From Raphanus sativus (lineage: Eukaryota > Streptophyta > Magnoliopsida > Brassicales > Brassicaceae), in assembly GCF_000801105.2 (NCBI RefSeq), contig NC_079515.1:5890001-5954000 (forward strand): DNA of 64,000 nt, read 5' to 3'. The first letter of the stretch is position 1. Every line of letters begins with the position of its first letter. The position numbers were made by a program, and so were the translations under genes. This document shows positions 48,950 to 62,460 of this stretch, one piece after another. Under the pieces are notes generated by a model. It had not been told where the DNA came from. It worked only from the letters and a program-made list of their open reading frames with translations, and ran no database searches.

Positions 48950-49642
48950 GACTTTTATTTTTTGTAACGGACAGATAACGGATCCAGTTACTCGGAAAGC
49001 TCTCGGTGGTTTATTTCGTTTTTAACGGTCGTTGGACTTTCTGTTTTTCTCAGATCAAGAGATCTTCTATGTGTATATGAAGGAAGGTTATTAATGAATC
49101 TAAACAGTTTTAGAGGATTACCGATGATAATATTAAGTTAGGCAGGTGATTTGACCAGATGCTAAGAAAATAGAAATATAAAATTAAGTGTCAGTAACGT
49201 ACTAATTAATGTTTCGATTGAAAAATCATAAACATCTACCAAGATTCAAAATAGCATTCATGGTGAAAGCGTTTTTGGCCTTGGTAATTTAATCAAAAAG
49301 GGTTACAACTTGCAAGTTCTAGTTCTACTAGCATTATTTTGTTTTGTTTATTAGCTTTTGTAACAAGGATTTCAGATCTTTTCTAGCAGAATGTTTTAAA
49401 GTGATTAAATAGAAAGAAATGAATCTGTGTGTCCAAATGAAATTGTAAAGGATGTCTTGATCACATGATAATGTCTTAATCATACCTTCTGTGTCCAAAT
49501 GAAATTTGTCTTCTTTACGAAAGCTAATTTGCTTCGCTTCTACTCCACATCACCAATGTTGATTTTAAAGATTTTATAATATGAAATAAATAAAAAGCTA
49601 GAGTGGAAGTGGTAGTGTTTTTTATTTATCGAAGTCCTAATG
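48950..49642. other. Intergenic region between the GT31 gene and IDM1
   Basis: It holds the GT31 promoter on the left and the IDM1 3' UTR on the right, both on the minus strand. No other gene is visible. Confidence 0.5.
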
Positions 49643-52600
49643 TTAATCAGAGTCTTCTTGAGAGCTATCAGAGTCAAGTTGTTCATCAACACAAAGCAAC
49701 ATCTCATCATCACTAACATTATTTACTACTGCTACACTACTAACTTGCCTTACTTCTTCCACAGCTTCAGAGGATGAAGAATCTCTTTTCTTCACTTCTT
49801 CTCCTTCTGCTTCTGATGAAACCTTTGACAGTTCCTTCTCCAAACAATCTTCTTTGGTGTTGCTCTCTTGGGCTGTCTTCACTTCTGAAGCTGGTTCTGT
49901 TTGGTTGGTTCCAAGTGGCACGAGTAAGCCTAGGGGGGGTTCATCATCTGATCCCTCTGGAAACCCAGCTTTGTGTACATCTGCTTCTTTGTTGGCTTTA
50001 CCTTTCACGGCGTTGGGTTTTGTGCAAACGTATAGCGTTTTCTTGAGAAGAACTGTCCCAGGGAACACCATCAGGTTTATTCTTTTGAGATTATCGCGTT
50101 CTTCATCATCCATGGTTTTGAAGCCGAAACCGTCAGTCCATGTTTCCACTAAACTTGGCAACGCTGCCACAACAAGATTCTCCACTTTGAGAGACATTAG
50201 CATCTGCACCCAAAACGAACAGACAGAGCAAAAGCGTGACATTAGTCTATGGAGCCTCGAGAACAATGACAAGTCGAAAATCTTAAATATTATTACCTCT
50301 TCGATGGCAGTCACGAGGATTCTGCACATTCCCTGACGACGATACTTGCTGCATGTAGCTACAAGAGGCATCTCTGCAACACTTACTCCATGCACCCTAT
50401 GGATGGTTATAATCAAAATGTGAAATTACACTTTCTTGGAGCGTGCAGTTGAAAACTTAATTCATATTACTAAACCTGATGGATGCTACTGAGATCATCA
50501 CATCGTTCTTTTCCACAACCACTGTGTAAAACCCATCAAAGTCTAACCGCGCAAATTTCGACCTTTCAAGTGCAACAGAAGATTCAGAAAAAAAGGTTCA
50601 GAAGATTCAACAGAAGATCGTCAAAAATGTATAGCAAAAATGACGTAAGAAGAGGACGTTACCCCCAGTTGTATAGCACATGAGGTATCATGTCGATACC
50701 AGTTCTTGCATCTACCATAGACAGAAAGCATTCCTCCATAATCGATAGAGCTACAGCTAATTTCGAGTTGCATTCAGCCTTCAGCGCCAACCTTCGTGCA
50801 GAATGAGCCTTTCCATCTTCTTGAAGACATTTCAAAACCGTCCAAGAAAGACCATCAGCATTTGGATATATGACCCCAACGCGAGAACTGAGACCAGTGT
50901 GCACCTGTGCATGACAGCTACTTCTTAAGAAACTAAGATAATTTGCTAACTTGCTAGCTGTATCAACTTCTCATGTTATATAGAGAGACCAAGAACTAGG
51001 CATGAGTACTAACCTTCTCGCAACTTTTACCACAGAAGTAGGTTTCTGGAAAAGGTTCTCTCCGTTTACTTACATCTTTCAGACACACTCCATGATCTGA
51101 TTTAAAAAATACGTAATAGTTATCAGCCATGCTAGACTTCCTATCAATATAACTGGTTTTGCAAAGAGCTAAGCCTAACCAACATCTGCAACTGTGACTG
51201 ATAGAAGAATGATATCAAACATGATAACACCTTTTCACGTGAAAATAGAAAGTAATCATGTAATTGTAACAGGTGAAAGAGTGGGAGAGGTCATTACATT
51301 TATGAGCACACTGAGAACACTTAAAATCCTGAGAGCGGTCAGAAGGAGCATTATCAATAACCAACTCTCTGCATATCCAACATGTGCATCTTGAGCAATA
51401 CCAACTGCCTTCAGGGAGCACCTTAATTAAAAAAAAAAAGAGCAAAAGTAATTTACTAATTCCCTGCAACTTACATTTGTAAAATTTATAAACCACAAGT
51501 TACCTTCATTGCTAAACAAGCCTGATGGAAAGTAGAAGGGCAATTATCACAGCAGATCAGCTCACCTCCATCACCACAAATTCCACAAGAATCATCATTT
51601 GGATCATCACCACCATCATACCCTTCCTCTGATCTCGATCCGTTTCTTCTGGCCTTATACTCAGCATACCAAGCTTCCAGCTGACAAGAAGCGAACGGCT
51701 TTCCTGATCCCATGAATAGATTCAGACACGGACACCCCTGGTCGAATCCGGCATGTTTCTTGAACTCAGAGAGCGATACAGTCTTGTTGCAGCATGTACA
51801 TACCACTCCATCTTTAGTCACGATGCCTGTTTTCACAACGTTATCATCATCATCTGGATCTCGTAGCTGGATTACTTCGTCCCTAGAGATTACTTTGGTT
51901 GCTATCAACCATGATAACACAGTTCTTGGACCTAAAGCAGACCAGTTCCCTTGACCAAATTGCTTTTCCCCGTTGCTCGTGCTCCGTGGAAGTAGCCTGC
52001 ACCCTCCCTTATTATTCTTTTTCTTGGTTCTAGCTTTTGATGATTTATCAGCTCTTTTCTTCTTCTGACTTGATCTGATTGCACAGACAACCTTACCTTT
52101 GGTTTTAATAACGTCATCATCTTGATTATTACAGTTCTTTCTAGCTTTTTTTCCTCTCTTCTTTGAATTCTTCATCTTATCATTCATCAACCTTTTATCT
52201 CCATTTTCCTCTGAGATGATATGGATGTTTCCCATATCTTTATCCTGGCATTCAAGGCTATTGGGGTCCAAGGGAGCTTCGGATCCTTTTTTCGATCTTC
52301 CGTGCAACTTCTTCCTCATAAGACTCTCATGGATGCCTTCTGCTATTAACTTTGAAGCTTCAACGACCTTGCTAACACTGTTCTTCTGCTTCTCTTGTCT
52401 TGAAGAAGCATTTTTCCTCTCAAGATCAGAACGAATCTCCTGGTTAGCATTCTCTTCATAAACAAGAAGACTGCTCTCAGATACTGTCAGCACACTTTCA
52501 GGACAGCCTGAGATCAAGTTTGCATCCTCATGCTTAAACTTGTCTATAACTGAGTTCCTTGCAACTTCAACTTTATTCCCTTTTCTTAAAGAACCAACTT

Positions 52601-53624
52601 TCTTATCAACGAAGACAGCAGTCACAAAGGGCTCTAAGGTACTCCACCAAAGCGCCCGCGTGTTAGCAAGATCTAATAGCTTCATGTTCTCCTCAATGTC
52701 CAACAATGTCAGCGAGAGATCAGACCAAAAGTCATTGATACCTGTCCATTTCTTAGTACCTGTCTCCATTAACTTATGACCAGCTAGCAAGATCTCCCCA
52801 AGTGATCTCCAAGCTGACCCAAACTCACGAAACTTCCGTCCTTGCGAAGATACGTACACAGTTTCCGAGTACTTACTATTGGATCTTGGACGCTTCTCGA
52901 TTTTCCATCTGGAAGAAGCTAGCAACTTGCAAACATACTTGTAGAGAAGAGGACGAGGGTCCTCTTTAGGATCAATCTTCAGACAAGTCTCAGAGATGCT
53001 CAACTCATTAGGAGACACTTTAGGTCCCTCTTTCAACTGTAGTTGAGACTTGTCATTATGAGGCGTAGAGAACACTCTGGTTGCGAAGCTCTCCTGAGAG
53101 ACAGGAGACTCAATTGCCTTTAACTCCTTTCCATCGCATTTTTTCACGTTTTCTGAGACAATGCCACTCAGATAAACTTCTTTCCCCTTTTCCATGCTCT
53201 GCTTCAGCAAATACGAGCTCGTCGAGACGCCCTTGCTAGATGATTCCACTAAACGGAGAGGTATCACATCTCTAGCGAAATCAGGCAAACCAGTAAAAGG
53301 CGATCCTTTGTTACCAGAGAGCTTGGCTCTTTTGGCTTTTGTGTTGACTTCTGAACCGTCCTTGGAAGCAGAAGATGGCTCAGAGCCTTCTAGTCCACTT
53401 GTGACCACGGAGTTGTCATTGTTTGAACTCAGAGAGGAGTTGACATTCTTACTGGAGTCCTCACACTCGAAGCTAATGGCTCCAGTAACGAGACATCTTT
53501 TAGTAGCAGTAGTAGCCTTTCCGGAATCACTTGCAAAGAAAACTTCTCTGAATATCTGATGCTCTTCAAACGACCCCTCAAAGCAATCATCTTCTGACAT
53601 GTCGACCTCAGCTTCAGGAAGCAT
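49643..53624 (-). CDS. IDM1: Histone acetyltransferase with MBD-like region and PHD finger
   Basis: Seven minus-strand exons: 53624-51504, 51421-51298, 51096-51014, 50904-50663, 50562-50476, 50396-50297, 50203-49643 (3,318 nt, 1,105 residues). The ATG at 53624 is preferred over an upstream GTG because the family begins near MLxxxxxDMSEDDCFEGS. The protein has a long N-terminal region with an MBD-like segment (GRKFREFGSAWRSLGE, about 270), two basic Lys tracts (about 460-560), a PHD finger (CGICGDGGELICCDNCPSTFHQACL into exon 2), a further Cys-rich zinc module (exons 2-3), a GNAT acetyltransferase core (RRQGMCRILV, exon 6, acetyl-CoA loop) and an acidic tail. In Arabidopsis IDM1/ROS4 acetylates histone H3 at methylated loci lacking H3K4 methylation, allowing ROS1 demethylation. 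The leader probably contains an intron (acceptor CCGCAG near 53690). Confidence 0.93.
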
Positions 53625-54289
53625 CTTCACAAACTAAATGCATGTTTCCATTTCAGCTTATATAAAGGGGAGGGAGGTAGTAGTCACCTGCGGTTATAGA
53701 ATGTAATAGTGACAGATTCATAATCAGAACTTTAGCAGCAAAGATAAGGAAATTACAGTTGGATAAAAACAAGAATCAAACAAGTCATTTTCTATTTTGG
53801 CCTAAGTGTGAGATATAAAAAGCAAGTCTACTTATTTCCTTTCAAGATGACACTGGAAACCTACAATCAATTTCACAGAATTAAACAAAAAAACGAGAGG
53901 ATGAAAACAACAGAACAAGCATACAAGATTATAACAAGCTAATCAGAGCAGATGCACATAGACTTAAAACAAGATAGGGATCCGAGACCCAGAAAGGCCA
54001 GATCTTTAAGAATGTCAAAAACCCATAGAGACCAGATTTGAGATGCTTTCTAAGGCTAATTTAGACAGAACCAGAGCTGAAAAAAATGGGGAAAATGGGC
54101 ATAAGGTTACCAGCATGCAGAAGAAGAAGGGATCAGCAGAGGAGGATCAAATGGTTGTCTGAATCTGACATTTGGGGGTGTATTCCTCGAAGAATGCGAA
54201 AGAAGTCTCAGTGCCTCGTGAAAAGTCTCGAACCCCAATCTTCTCTGTCTCTTCTCTCAGCAAGTGGGAAACGCATTTTTCAATTTCAC

Positions 54290-54345
54290 GTTCTCTGCAC
54301 TCACTCTCTCACACACACTCTCTCTCTCTCTCTATCCTAGATCTC
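54290..54345. repeat. CT/GA microsatellite in the IDM1 leader or promoter
   Basis: A run of CTCACACACACTCTCTCTCT type on the plus strand reads as (GA)n on the coding strand of IDM1, about 700 bp upstream of its start. GA-rich tracts in leaders are common in crucifer promoters. Confidence 0.5.
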
Positions 54346-54399
54346 TCTCAAAAAAAAAAAAAAATTCCGACTTTGTTTGTCTCTTTGATTTGTGTTTGG

Positions 54400-56065
54400 T
54401 TAGCTTTTCTGAAATATCGGAAGAACCGAAATCCTAAAAATTGCGAAGGAATGAATTCGATTAACTGATTTCATCTCTAAATCTGCCGCATTTATCACTT
54501 TCTACAGTCTCCACTTACCATTGGCTAATTCTCTCTCTCTTTTCCTTTTTTTTTTAATTTTCTTTCTGTTTAAACAAAAAGGCTTCATCTTTATTATTTT
54601 AATAATGGGAAAAGGCAGAGAGCCTTCATTTTTCACCGTACGATTCTGTCTCCGTCAACGGAACGGTTATATACAGAATTAAAATCTCAATTTTCTTTAT
54701 TAAAACTCTATTTTCTTGTTTGACTTTCGTTTTAGTTGGTGACTATGGTTTTTCTTTTGGGGTACATCTTCCATTTAATTTACAGACGATTTTAAGAAGA
54801 AAAAAACGTTGTTATATTAATTTTCAGGTTTCTAACGTTCTTATAGTTTTTAATCAAAGACTAAAAAAGTATTTTCTATTTTTTTTTGTTAGTAAATTAT
54901 GTATTTGTGATATTTGTTCATAAATCTAAATCAAAAACTAAATTTTGCAGTTTTATAACAAAAGAATAAAATAAATAAAATATTCTAATATAAATTTTAA
55001 TTATCATAATTAAATAGTATAGAGATCAGGGTGGGTATTTCAGTTTTATTAAGGGTTCAGTTTGGTTTATTTGAATCTAAAACAAAATTTAATCATAATC
55101 ATCTTAAATTAGTTTGGTTTGGTTTGTGTTTGATTTGGTTTTATTTACTTTAGTTTGGTTTGTGTTTGGTTTGTATTTTGTTCTTTTTTAATTTGGTTTT
55201 GTCTGTGTTTGCACATTTAGTAGAATTGATTTTTTTTAGTTTTATTCTAGTTTAGTTACAAAAATATAATTTATAAAAACATAAACAAATCATCACTTAC
55301 ACTAAATCACTATTTTCTTCATATTTAAACATAAAGCTAAAACTCATAATAAAAATATATAAAATTTAGTCCAATAGTTTTATATTATTGCTCTCAAACC
55401 TAAGATAAATATCATAAGTAATTTTTCGATTTTGATGTTAACATATAGGATTCATATTCTTTTATTTTATTTTAGTTGCGCTTATTTTTATTTAATTAAA
55501 AATATTTTTTGTTTAGTTTTAAATATTTAAATATATTAAATTTAATATTATTAGTATATTTAAAATTTTAAACCAAACGACTTAGACATATATTTTGGTT
55601 TGGATCCGTTTGGTTTGGTTTGGTTCGTTTTGTTTTTTTTGTTTGCCCACCTTTATAAGGATAGTTCTTTCCGGTTCCTAAATTTTAGCACCCTTAAAAA
55701 ATTAAAAATAAATTATTATATTCAAAATATATAAAAATATTTGCAATTATAATTTCTACTAAAATATTTTTTTTGAAAAAATAGAATTCCGCGTTGTTAT
55801 TGTTTATTCCTAACTTGATCTGTGACCGTCTGAATTTTTGTTTTCACTATAATTTTCTTTATATATATATATATAATTGTAAATTTCAATGTATTACAAA
55901 ATTGTTAATATAACATTTTAAACATAACAATTTTATTTATTATTTTGAATATTTATATTTTGTGATTTAATCATCTATTATATTACAATGTATCATATAG
56001 AAAAATCTAATATTTATAACTAATTAGATTTATATATGTGGGTGGATCATTTAATGTTTTATTTA
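54400..56065. other. AT-rich gene-free DNA
   Basis: No gene or RNA is supported outside the probable TIR element at 55030-55660. Confidence 0.4.
55030..55660. mobile_element. Probable TIR element rich in GGTTTGGTTT
   Basis: The left end AGGGTGGGTATTTCAG and the reverse complement of the right end (AAAGGTGGGCAAACAA) look like diverged copies of a GGGTGGGC terminus, similar to the element at 33276-33976. Subterminal TTTGGTTTGGTTTG runs occur on both sides. The target duplication is not clear. Confidence 0.4.
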
Positions 56066-57160
56066 TATATTATATAAATTTATTAGGATGTGTGCTTTTT
56101 TACTTTATTTTTTATAACTAATAAATTGAAAAATATTTAATATGTTAATACAAAATCTATTAGAAAATATATTGAAAATTTAATTTGGTTAAGATTCGAT
56201 TAAGGAAATCTATTATTTAAATTATGAAAAAATATTAGATTCTTAAATCTTTTATTTAAATTAATAAAATATATTAGATGCTTAAATATATTATCTAAAT
56301 TAGGAAAAGACAAACTTACATAAATATAAGTTCAATAAATATCATAATGGAATTCAAATGTAAAGAAATGATAAAACAAATGGACATTTTTATTTTGTAT
56401 TTCTGTTTTAATAATATAAATGGAAACAAAATTAATATGGATACAATTTTACAATAAAAATTCAACTTAATTGGTATCAATTTTGTGGAACAACAAATTC
56501 AGCATCATTATGTCAAGAAAAAAAAATAGTCTTTCAATTAATTAGTGGGGTAAATATTTTATTATTAGTAAACAAATAACATTGTTAATAGCAAAATTGC
56601 ATTAGATAAAATAAAATATGAAGTTAAGATTCCGACTTTCTAAAATGAAGAAAAATCTTCAACCACAATTCAATTTGTTGCTAGCTAAGAAATATATACA
56701 GAAACGTTTTTTTTTTGTTTTTCTAAAACAGAAAAAAATGTTTGCTACATAAAAAATACGAATTATAAAAGAAATTATCTTGGCAAAAGAAATTATGATA
56801 TATTGGAATTCGTTATGGTCAATCAGCTTAAGCAAAGTATATCACATGGCAATCACACGAAGCAAAATATAACAAACTAGAATCATAGCAGCATAAGAAC
56901 CAAAACATATTCATCATTGATGTTACTCCCAAACTCACAAAACTCGATGAGAACTTTGTCTTGAAAGGTCAATTTTCAAAACGTAAATGCATAAAGTTTT
57001 AAACATAAACAATGAATTTAAAGCAACATAAACAAAATCATGTAAAGAACTTTAAGCAGCATAAGCAAAAATATTTGGTGAAAAGAAAAATCTTCAACCA
57101 TAACTCAATTTGTTGTTGGCCTACAGAAATGCACAAAATATGTTATTGCAAGATGATGAG
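56066..57160. repeat. Large direct repeat, copy A
   Basis: This block matches 59697-60715 in the same orientation over almost its full length, with small indels. Both start in ATATAAATTTATTAGGATGT and end in ATGTTATTGCAAGATGATGAG. Shared landmarks include AATTTTGTGGAACAACAAATTC and CACACGAAGCAAAATATAAC. It is non-coding and precedes a zinc-knuckle pseudogene, as does copy B. Confidence 0.85.
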
Positions 57161-57620
57161 ACAATATTGTCATCCTGGACATCTCGACCCGCTGGACGCT
57201 TTTCAATGGTGTATAAAGACAATCCCTTCGCCAATGCTCGTTCCAGTTGCCTGAACTTCTTCCCCAATAGGATCCACACACGAACTCCCATTTCAAAAGC
57301 GGCTTCTTGCAAGAACTGTGGAGCGTTGTACCATGAAGTCAAATCATGCTTGGAGCGACCACGAGCTGGTGCCTCGTTCAGAGCCGCTTAATCCTGAAGC
57401 AGTAGAGCATAAGAAAATTGAAGTCAAACCCAAAGAGGAGAAGCATAAACATTACTTTGATACAACTCTACGAGATCCCAACGACAACTTTGTGCGGAGT
57501 GGACAGTCTCAAAAGAATGTAAGTGTCTGGGAGTTGGAGTCAGAGAAGGAGGATCATCCATCCAACTTTGACTGTCTTCCCATAGGACCTCCTCCTCCAT
57601 TCATTGAGTATTCATATTGA
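57161..57620 (+). pseudogene. SLU7-type zinc-knuckle fragment, copy A
   Basis: One frame reads DNPFANARSSC...KAASCKNCGALYHEVKSC and LERPRAG, a CX2CX4HX4C zinc knuckle with the ERPR tail characteristic of the second-step splicing factor SLU7 and relatives. It then stops (57391). A second frame (to 57620) continues with a charged segment ...HKHYFDTTLRDPNDNFVRSGQ ending at FIEYSY. No initiator, conserved SLU7 N-terminus or normal exon structure is present, so I read it as a decayed fragment. The family assignment rests on the knuckle and ERPR tail only. Confidence 0.5.
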
Positions 57621-59696
57621 AATGTTTACTATTCAACGTTATAGGTCAGAATCAAAAGACTAGTTCTGAGATGTTTAAGTCAGTGACTCAGTGTATACCC
57701 TGGTAAAGAATCATGTTGTCCCTGAGGCATGTTAAAATTTAACATGAAAAATTGATGTTTAACTTTAAAACTAAGATGCAAACAAATTAAAGAAAAATGA
57801 TGCTTGTATCACTAAGATTCAGGATAAGCATGTGGAAAAAAATCAATTAAGCAACTCCAAAACAGATTCTAAAGAAAATAATATCAATTAAGCAACAAAA
57901 GCTACGGAATAGAAAAAAAACCTAAAAATACATTTTCATTAAATGAAATAGTGAGTTTTAATAAATTATTTACAAAGTTAACACTTTCATTTTATTAAAT
58001 TATAAGCTAATACCATTTTAAAAATTTTAATAAATAGCAAAAAATTTCATATGATGTATTTGTAAACAAAGTTATACTATAACTTATGTCATAATATTAA
58101 AAAATGTCAATTTATTATTAAATATTTATAATAAAAACTAAAATACTTCTAAAAAATTTTAGTTATTTTCATATTTTGTAATAATTAGTTTAATTGCTGA
58201 TATTTTTTCTCATAACAGAGTGAATGCCATAAGAATTATTTTGAGTATTCCATCACTCCGCAAGTTTTATTTTTTCCGCCGCTTAATTATTTTTTCTACG
58301 GTTTAACTATTATTTCTACAATTCCGTGATTAGCGACGATTACCGATCGGAGCCTAAGTATTTATTAGAGATTCAATGCGTCGTTAAATATAGTTTTTGT
58401 ATTAAAACATACTGCTCCTTAAGCTTAAACTGTGATTTTTTTACTGAGACTGAACATTTTAAATATCAGCATTACGATTTGTTTCCCCTCCTAAAAATTA
58501 GTTCAAAAGATCAAAGTAATAAGTGGAGTGGAGTTTTAATTAATCTGGTTTATTAGCATTGATCTAAGATGAATTTTGTCTATAAATTTTTCACAAAACA
58601 AAAATTGTCTATAAATCTTGTGCTCAAAGGTATCATATCCGTCTTTAATCTTCATTAGTCTGGATTATGAGGAATGATATTTTTTTGTCTTTTGGGTTGA
58701 GAGTGGATAACGAAAATAGTATTTTATTTTGTGATCCAATTGGTTAACCATGACACTTGGCCTGGATGATCCGACGACATACTATTCAAACGACCTTCGT
58801 AGGCGCCACTAATTCAAGATATATACTAAACATCCAAATGTCATTTGAGATATATTTAATGAAAATATTAAAATAAAATGAATATTATGATTTTTGGGTT
58901 TCGAATCCTGATCAAACCATATATAACTGGTACAGGCGAAAAAAGGAAGACGAGTCCACCGGCTTTGAGGCAAGATCTTTAGCCCTATCAATAATTTTCA
59001 TGTAGTCACACTCATAATCCTTTTTGGTTAACGAATAGTGTGTGAAAGCTATTTAGAGAATGGGAGTTGATACTTTTTTGACCCGTTAACACAACCACAA
59101 ACCAATTCGAACACTATTTAGAAAAGAATATCCCGGTTCATGCATACATTCATCTGGTTTACTCTGCTACAAGTGTCAAGTTGCTACAAACAACAACACG
59201 TGCATGAACTATATCAAGAACCGGGACGTGATCTCGTTGTCCTAATACCCTTTTTTCCCGCCAACCAAACGCCGTCTTAGTTTACCCAAAAACAAACGGA
59301 AGCAGTGGGGGGGACTTGTTTTCATGTGGAACGATCAGTCAAGATTCAATTTTTGGGTACCCGAAAGCAACTTGATCCTCTCTCAGACTCATATGGTATT
59401 AATGTCTTATATGCTGATTCTATATGTGCCTGATATTCTCAGTCCTTGTTTAAACAAATTCGTAATTGGTGTATGACCGCATCAACTAAGGGACACAGGA
59501 ACTACGAAGCTTTGTTGCAACGTTGGTTTGCTTCGAGGGCGTAAACTGTGTTTTCTAACCTCTCTGTTCTTGGGTTTTCATGTAAAAGGCATAAAGACCT
59601 AAAAAAATATGTTTGATGTACAAACGTTAGTTTTCTTTGAATAAATTTTACAGATATTAAAAAAAAACTATCTACTCATTTAATCAATTCTTTATA
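57621..59696. other. Gene-poor DNA between duplicated blocks
   Basis: AT-rich. A short plus-strand frame around 59300-59420 (GGLVFMWNDQSRFNFWV) faintly recalls a LINE endonuclease, but this is too weak to call. Nothing else is supported. Confidence 0.35.
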
Positions 59697-60715
59697 TTAT
59701 TATATATAAATTTATTAGGATGTGTGTTTTTTTTACTTTATTATTTTTAATTAATAAATTGAAAAATAGTTAGTACGTTAATACAAAATCTATTAGGAAA
59801 TCTATTGAAAATCTATTTTGGTTAAGATTCGATTAAGAAAATCTATTATTTAAATTATGAAAATATATTAGATGCTTAAATCTGTTATTTAAATTAATAA
59901 AAGATATTAGATGCTTAAATGTATTATCTATATTAGGAAAAGACAAACATACATAAATACAAGTTCAATATATATCTTAATGGCATTCAAATATAAATAA
60001 ATGATAAAAGTTGACATTTTATTTTATATTTCTATTTTAATAATATAGATGGGAACAAAATCAATATATTTACAATTTGAAAATTAAAAAAATCAACTTA
60101 ATTGGTATCAGTTTTGTGGAACAAAAAATTCAGCATCATTATGTCAAGAAAATAAAATAGTCTTTCAATTAGTTAGTGGGATAAATATTTTATTGTAAAA
60201 TAATAACATTGTTAATAGCAAAATTGCATAGATAAAATAAAACATGAAGTTAAGATTCCGACTTTCTATATACATAAAAGGTTTTTTGTGCTAAAACAGA
60301 AAAAAAAATTTGCTACATGAAAAAAGTATGATATATTGGAATTCATTATGGTCAATCAGCTTTAGCAAAGTATATCGCATGTCAATCACACGAAGCAAAA
60401 TATAACAAACTAGAATCATAGCAGCATATGAACCAAAACATTAAAAAAAGGAACCAAAACATATTCATCATTGATGTTACTGCCAAACTCACAAAACTCG
60501 ATAAGAACTTTGTCTTAAAAGGTCAATTTATTCTAACGTAAATGCATGGAGTTTTAAACACAAACAAAGAATTTAGAATAACATAAACTAAATCCTGTAA
60601 AGAACTTTAAGCAGCATAGGCAAAAATATTTGGTGAAAAGAAAAGTCTTCAACCATAATTCAATTTGTTGTTGGCCTATAGAAATGCACAAAATATGTTA
60701 TTGCAAGATGATGAG
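59697..60715. repeat. Large direct repeat, copy B
   Basis: Counterpart of 56066-57160. The right edge of similarity is sharp at GCAAGATGATGAG (60715): in copy A the knuckle fragment follows almost at once, whereas here about 600 bp intervene before the homologous knuckle at about 61320. Confidence 0.85.
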
Positions 60716-61289
60716 GAATATGAACTGTAAAACAAAAGAATTTGGTAAAAGGGATCATGATATAAATCATGAGTAGTTTCTTGTTAATGCAGTCTAAAAG
60801 TTAAGTTTGTATTTATTTTGATTTAGCTTCATTTTTATCATTAGTGCTAAGTTTTTTTCTGTTTCTTTTTAGTTTTATTTGTTTTGATGTTTTGTTTTTC
60901 TATAAAATACATCAAGAAGATCCTTTTGCCAGTGCCAAATAGAAATGATCTTATCAAAGAGAAAGAAAGATTCAAGCTTCATGTGGTTTAGTTTTTTATG
61001 GTTCACTTTGTAGGTCGGCCTTCAATGGTGTATCTATTTTAGGCTCAAATTGCATCATCAAACAAAGCTCAAATCCCTGCTTCACTGCCATGGTGGAGGA
61101 GAAACAAACCCCAATGTAAGTTTTCTTTACTGGTTTACTTTGGTTTAGTAGGAAAATCCTTGGTTCGATTTCAATGGCTGATGATTTTAATGGTTTAGAA
61201 GGTTCAATCTTTCTTAGGGTTGTTTTAGAAAGGTTCGGCCTTTAGAAAGGTTCGATCTTTTGTTATATAGAGGCACAATATCCCTTGCT

Positions 61290-62460
61290 TGTTTCTTGCA
61301 CAGAAGAAGAAGAAGAAAGAATCCCGCTTCTCTACGGAATATAGAGAGAATCCCTTCACCAACGCAAGGTCAAACTCGAGTTTCTTCGCTGATAGGATCG
61401 ACAGACGAACTTTGGTTGCTTGTAAGAACTGTGGTGCAGCTGACCACAATTCCAAGTCCTGTATGGAAAGGCCCCGGCAGACCCGGTTCTTTCATAAGCC
61501 AGAGAAAGCTAATGCTTTAGGCCACTTAATTTTTTACAAAAATTGAGGCCACATAACAAACTTCGATAATAATCTAATGGCGACATTTCTAAACATTCAC
61601 TCTATTTTACAGATCTTATTTTTTTTACAGTTTGTTGATTTTCATTTTCTTCTCCATTCTTTTTCTAATCATTTCTCTATCTTACAAATTTATAAATCTA
61701 AAAGAAGAGTAACAATTAACAAGTCAATGCACAATCTTTCAAACAAGTAAAATAGCTTTAATTAATTGTGAATTCCTTCTAGTTCTGTGATTTTTTTTAA
61801 TGAAATGTATAATGTAAAAAACTAAAAACTAAGGGCCACATTTATATTTAATTTGCTTTAGGCCTCTATAATAACAGGGACGGCACTGGGCCCCAGTCTT
61901 CTTCAGCATTCAAGGAGGCTCCAGCTGCTTCACTTCCCTGCAAGAGGTTGAAAACAAGGGTTCCATCTGAAGTGAAAAGGATAGTTCCACTCAAACCAGA
62001 GCCCCAGAGGTGGGATTTAGACATGATTACGCTAGTCCTGATGAGAATTTTGAGGTCAGTGGCAAGATCCAAAACCAGAAGACTTCGTGGGGACATGATC
62101 AAAGCCAAAACAAGCTGGTGTCGCAGGCTCTAGAGAAAGAGCAAGAGGAAGAGGAAGAGCAAAAGGAGTTTTCAGCGAGTTATTTGTTGGGAGAGGAGCT
62201 AAAAGCTTTTAAGCAGTTTATGAAAAACTTGCACGAGGAATAGAATGAGTTGGAGAAGCAACAAGATAATCTAAAGAAAGATAATCCTGGCATTGGGTAT
62301 ATATTGAACAAAAAAATGGGGTATCAAGATGGCAAAGGGCTTGGAAAAAGGAAGATGAGATACTTGAGCCTCTCTTGGTTACTCAATTGCTCAAGCACAT
62401 GGGCTTGGATGGTGCTGTCTGTTTCATAGAGAACAATAAGAACATCATTAACGGGTAGCT
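61290..62460 (+). pseudogene. SLU7-type zinc-knuckle plus G-patch-like locus, copy B
   Basis: The knuckle frame (61289-61546) reads RENPFTNARSNSSFF, VACKNCGAADHNSKSC and MERPRQ, homologous to copy A. Downstream, 61900-62240 encodes charged segments (VKRIVPLKPEPQ; SPDENFEVSGK; ASYLLGEELKAFKQF). After an in-frame TAG at about 62242, 62274-62350 reads a G-patch-like NPGIGYILNKKMGYQDGKGL. A one-base shift near 62346 is then needed to continue KEDEILEPLLVTQLLKHMG to a stop at 62458. The stop and frameshift make an intact product unlikely. The parent gene is unknown to me; a zinc knuckle with a G-patch suggests an RNA-processing factor. Confidence 0.5.

Noticed and set aside
59290..59420. Possible LINE endonuclease fragment (GGLVFMWND...)
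   Set aside because: Similarity is limited to a few residues and the flanking frames are broken; too weak to annotate.
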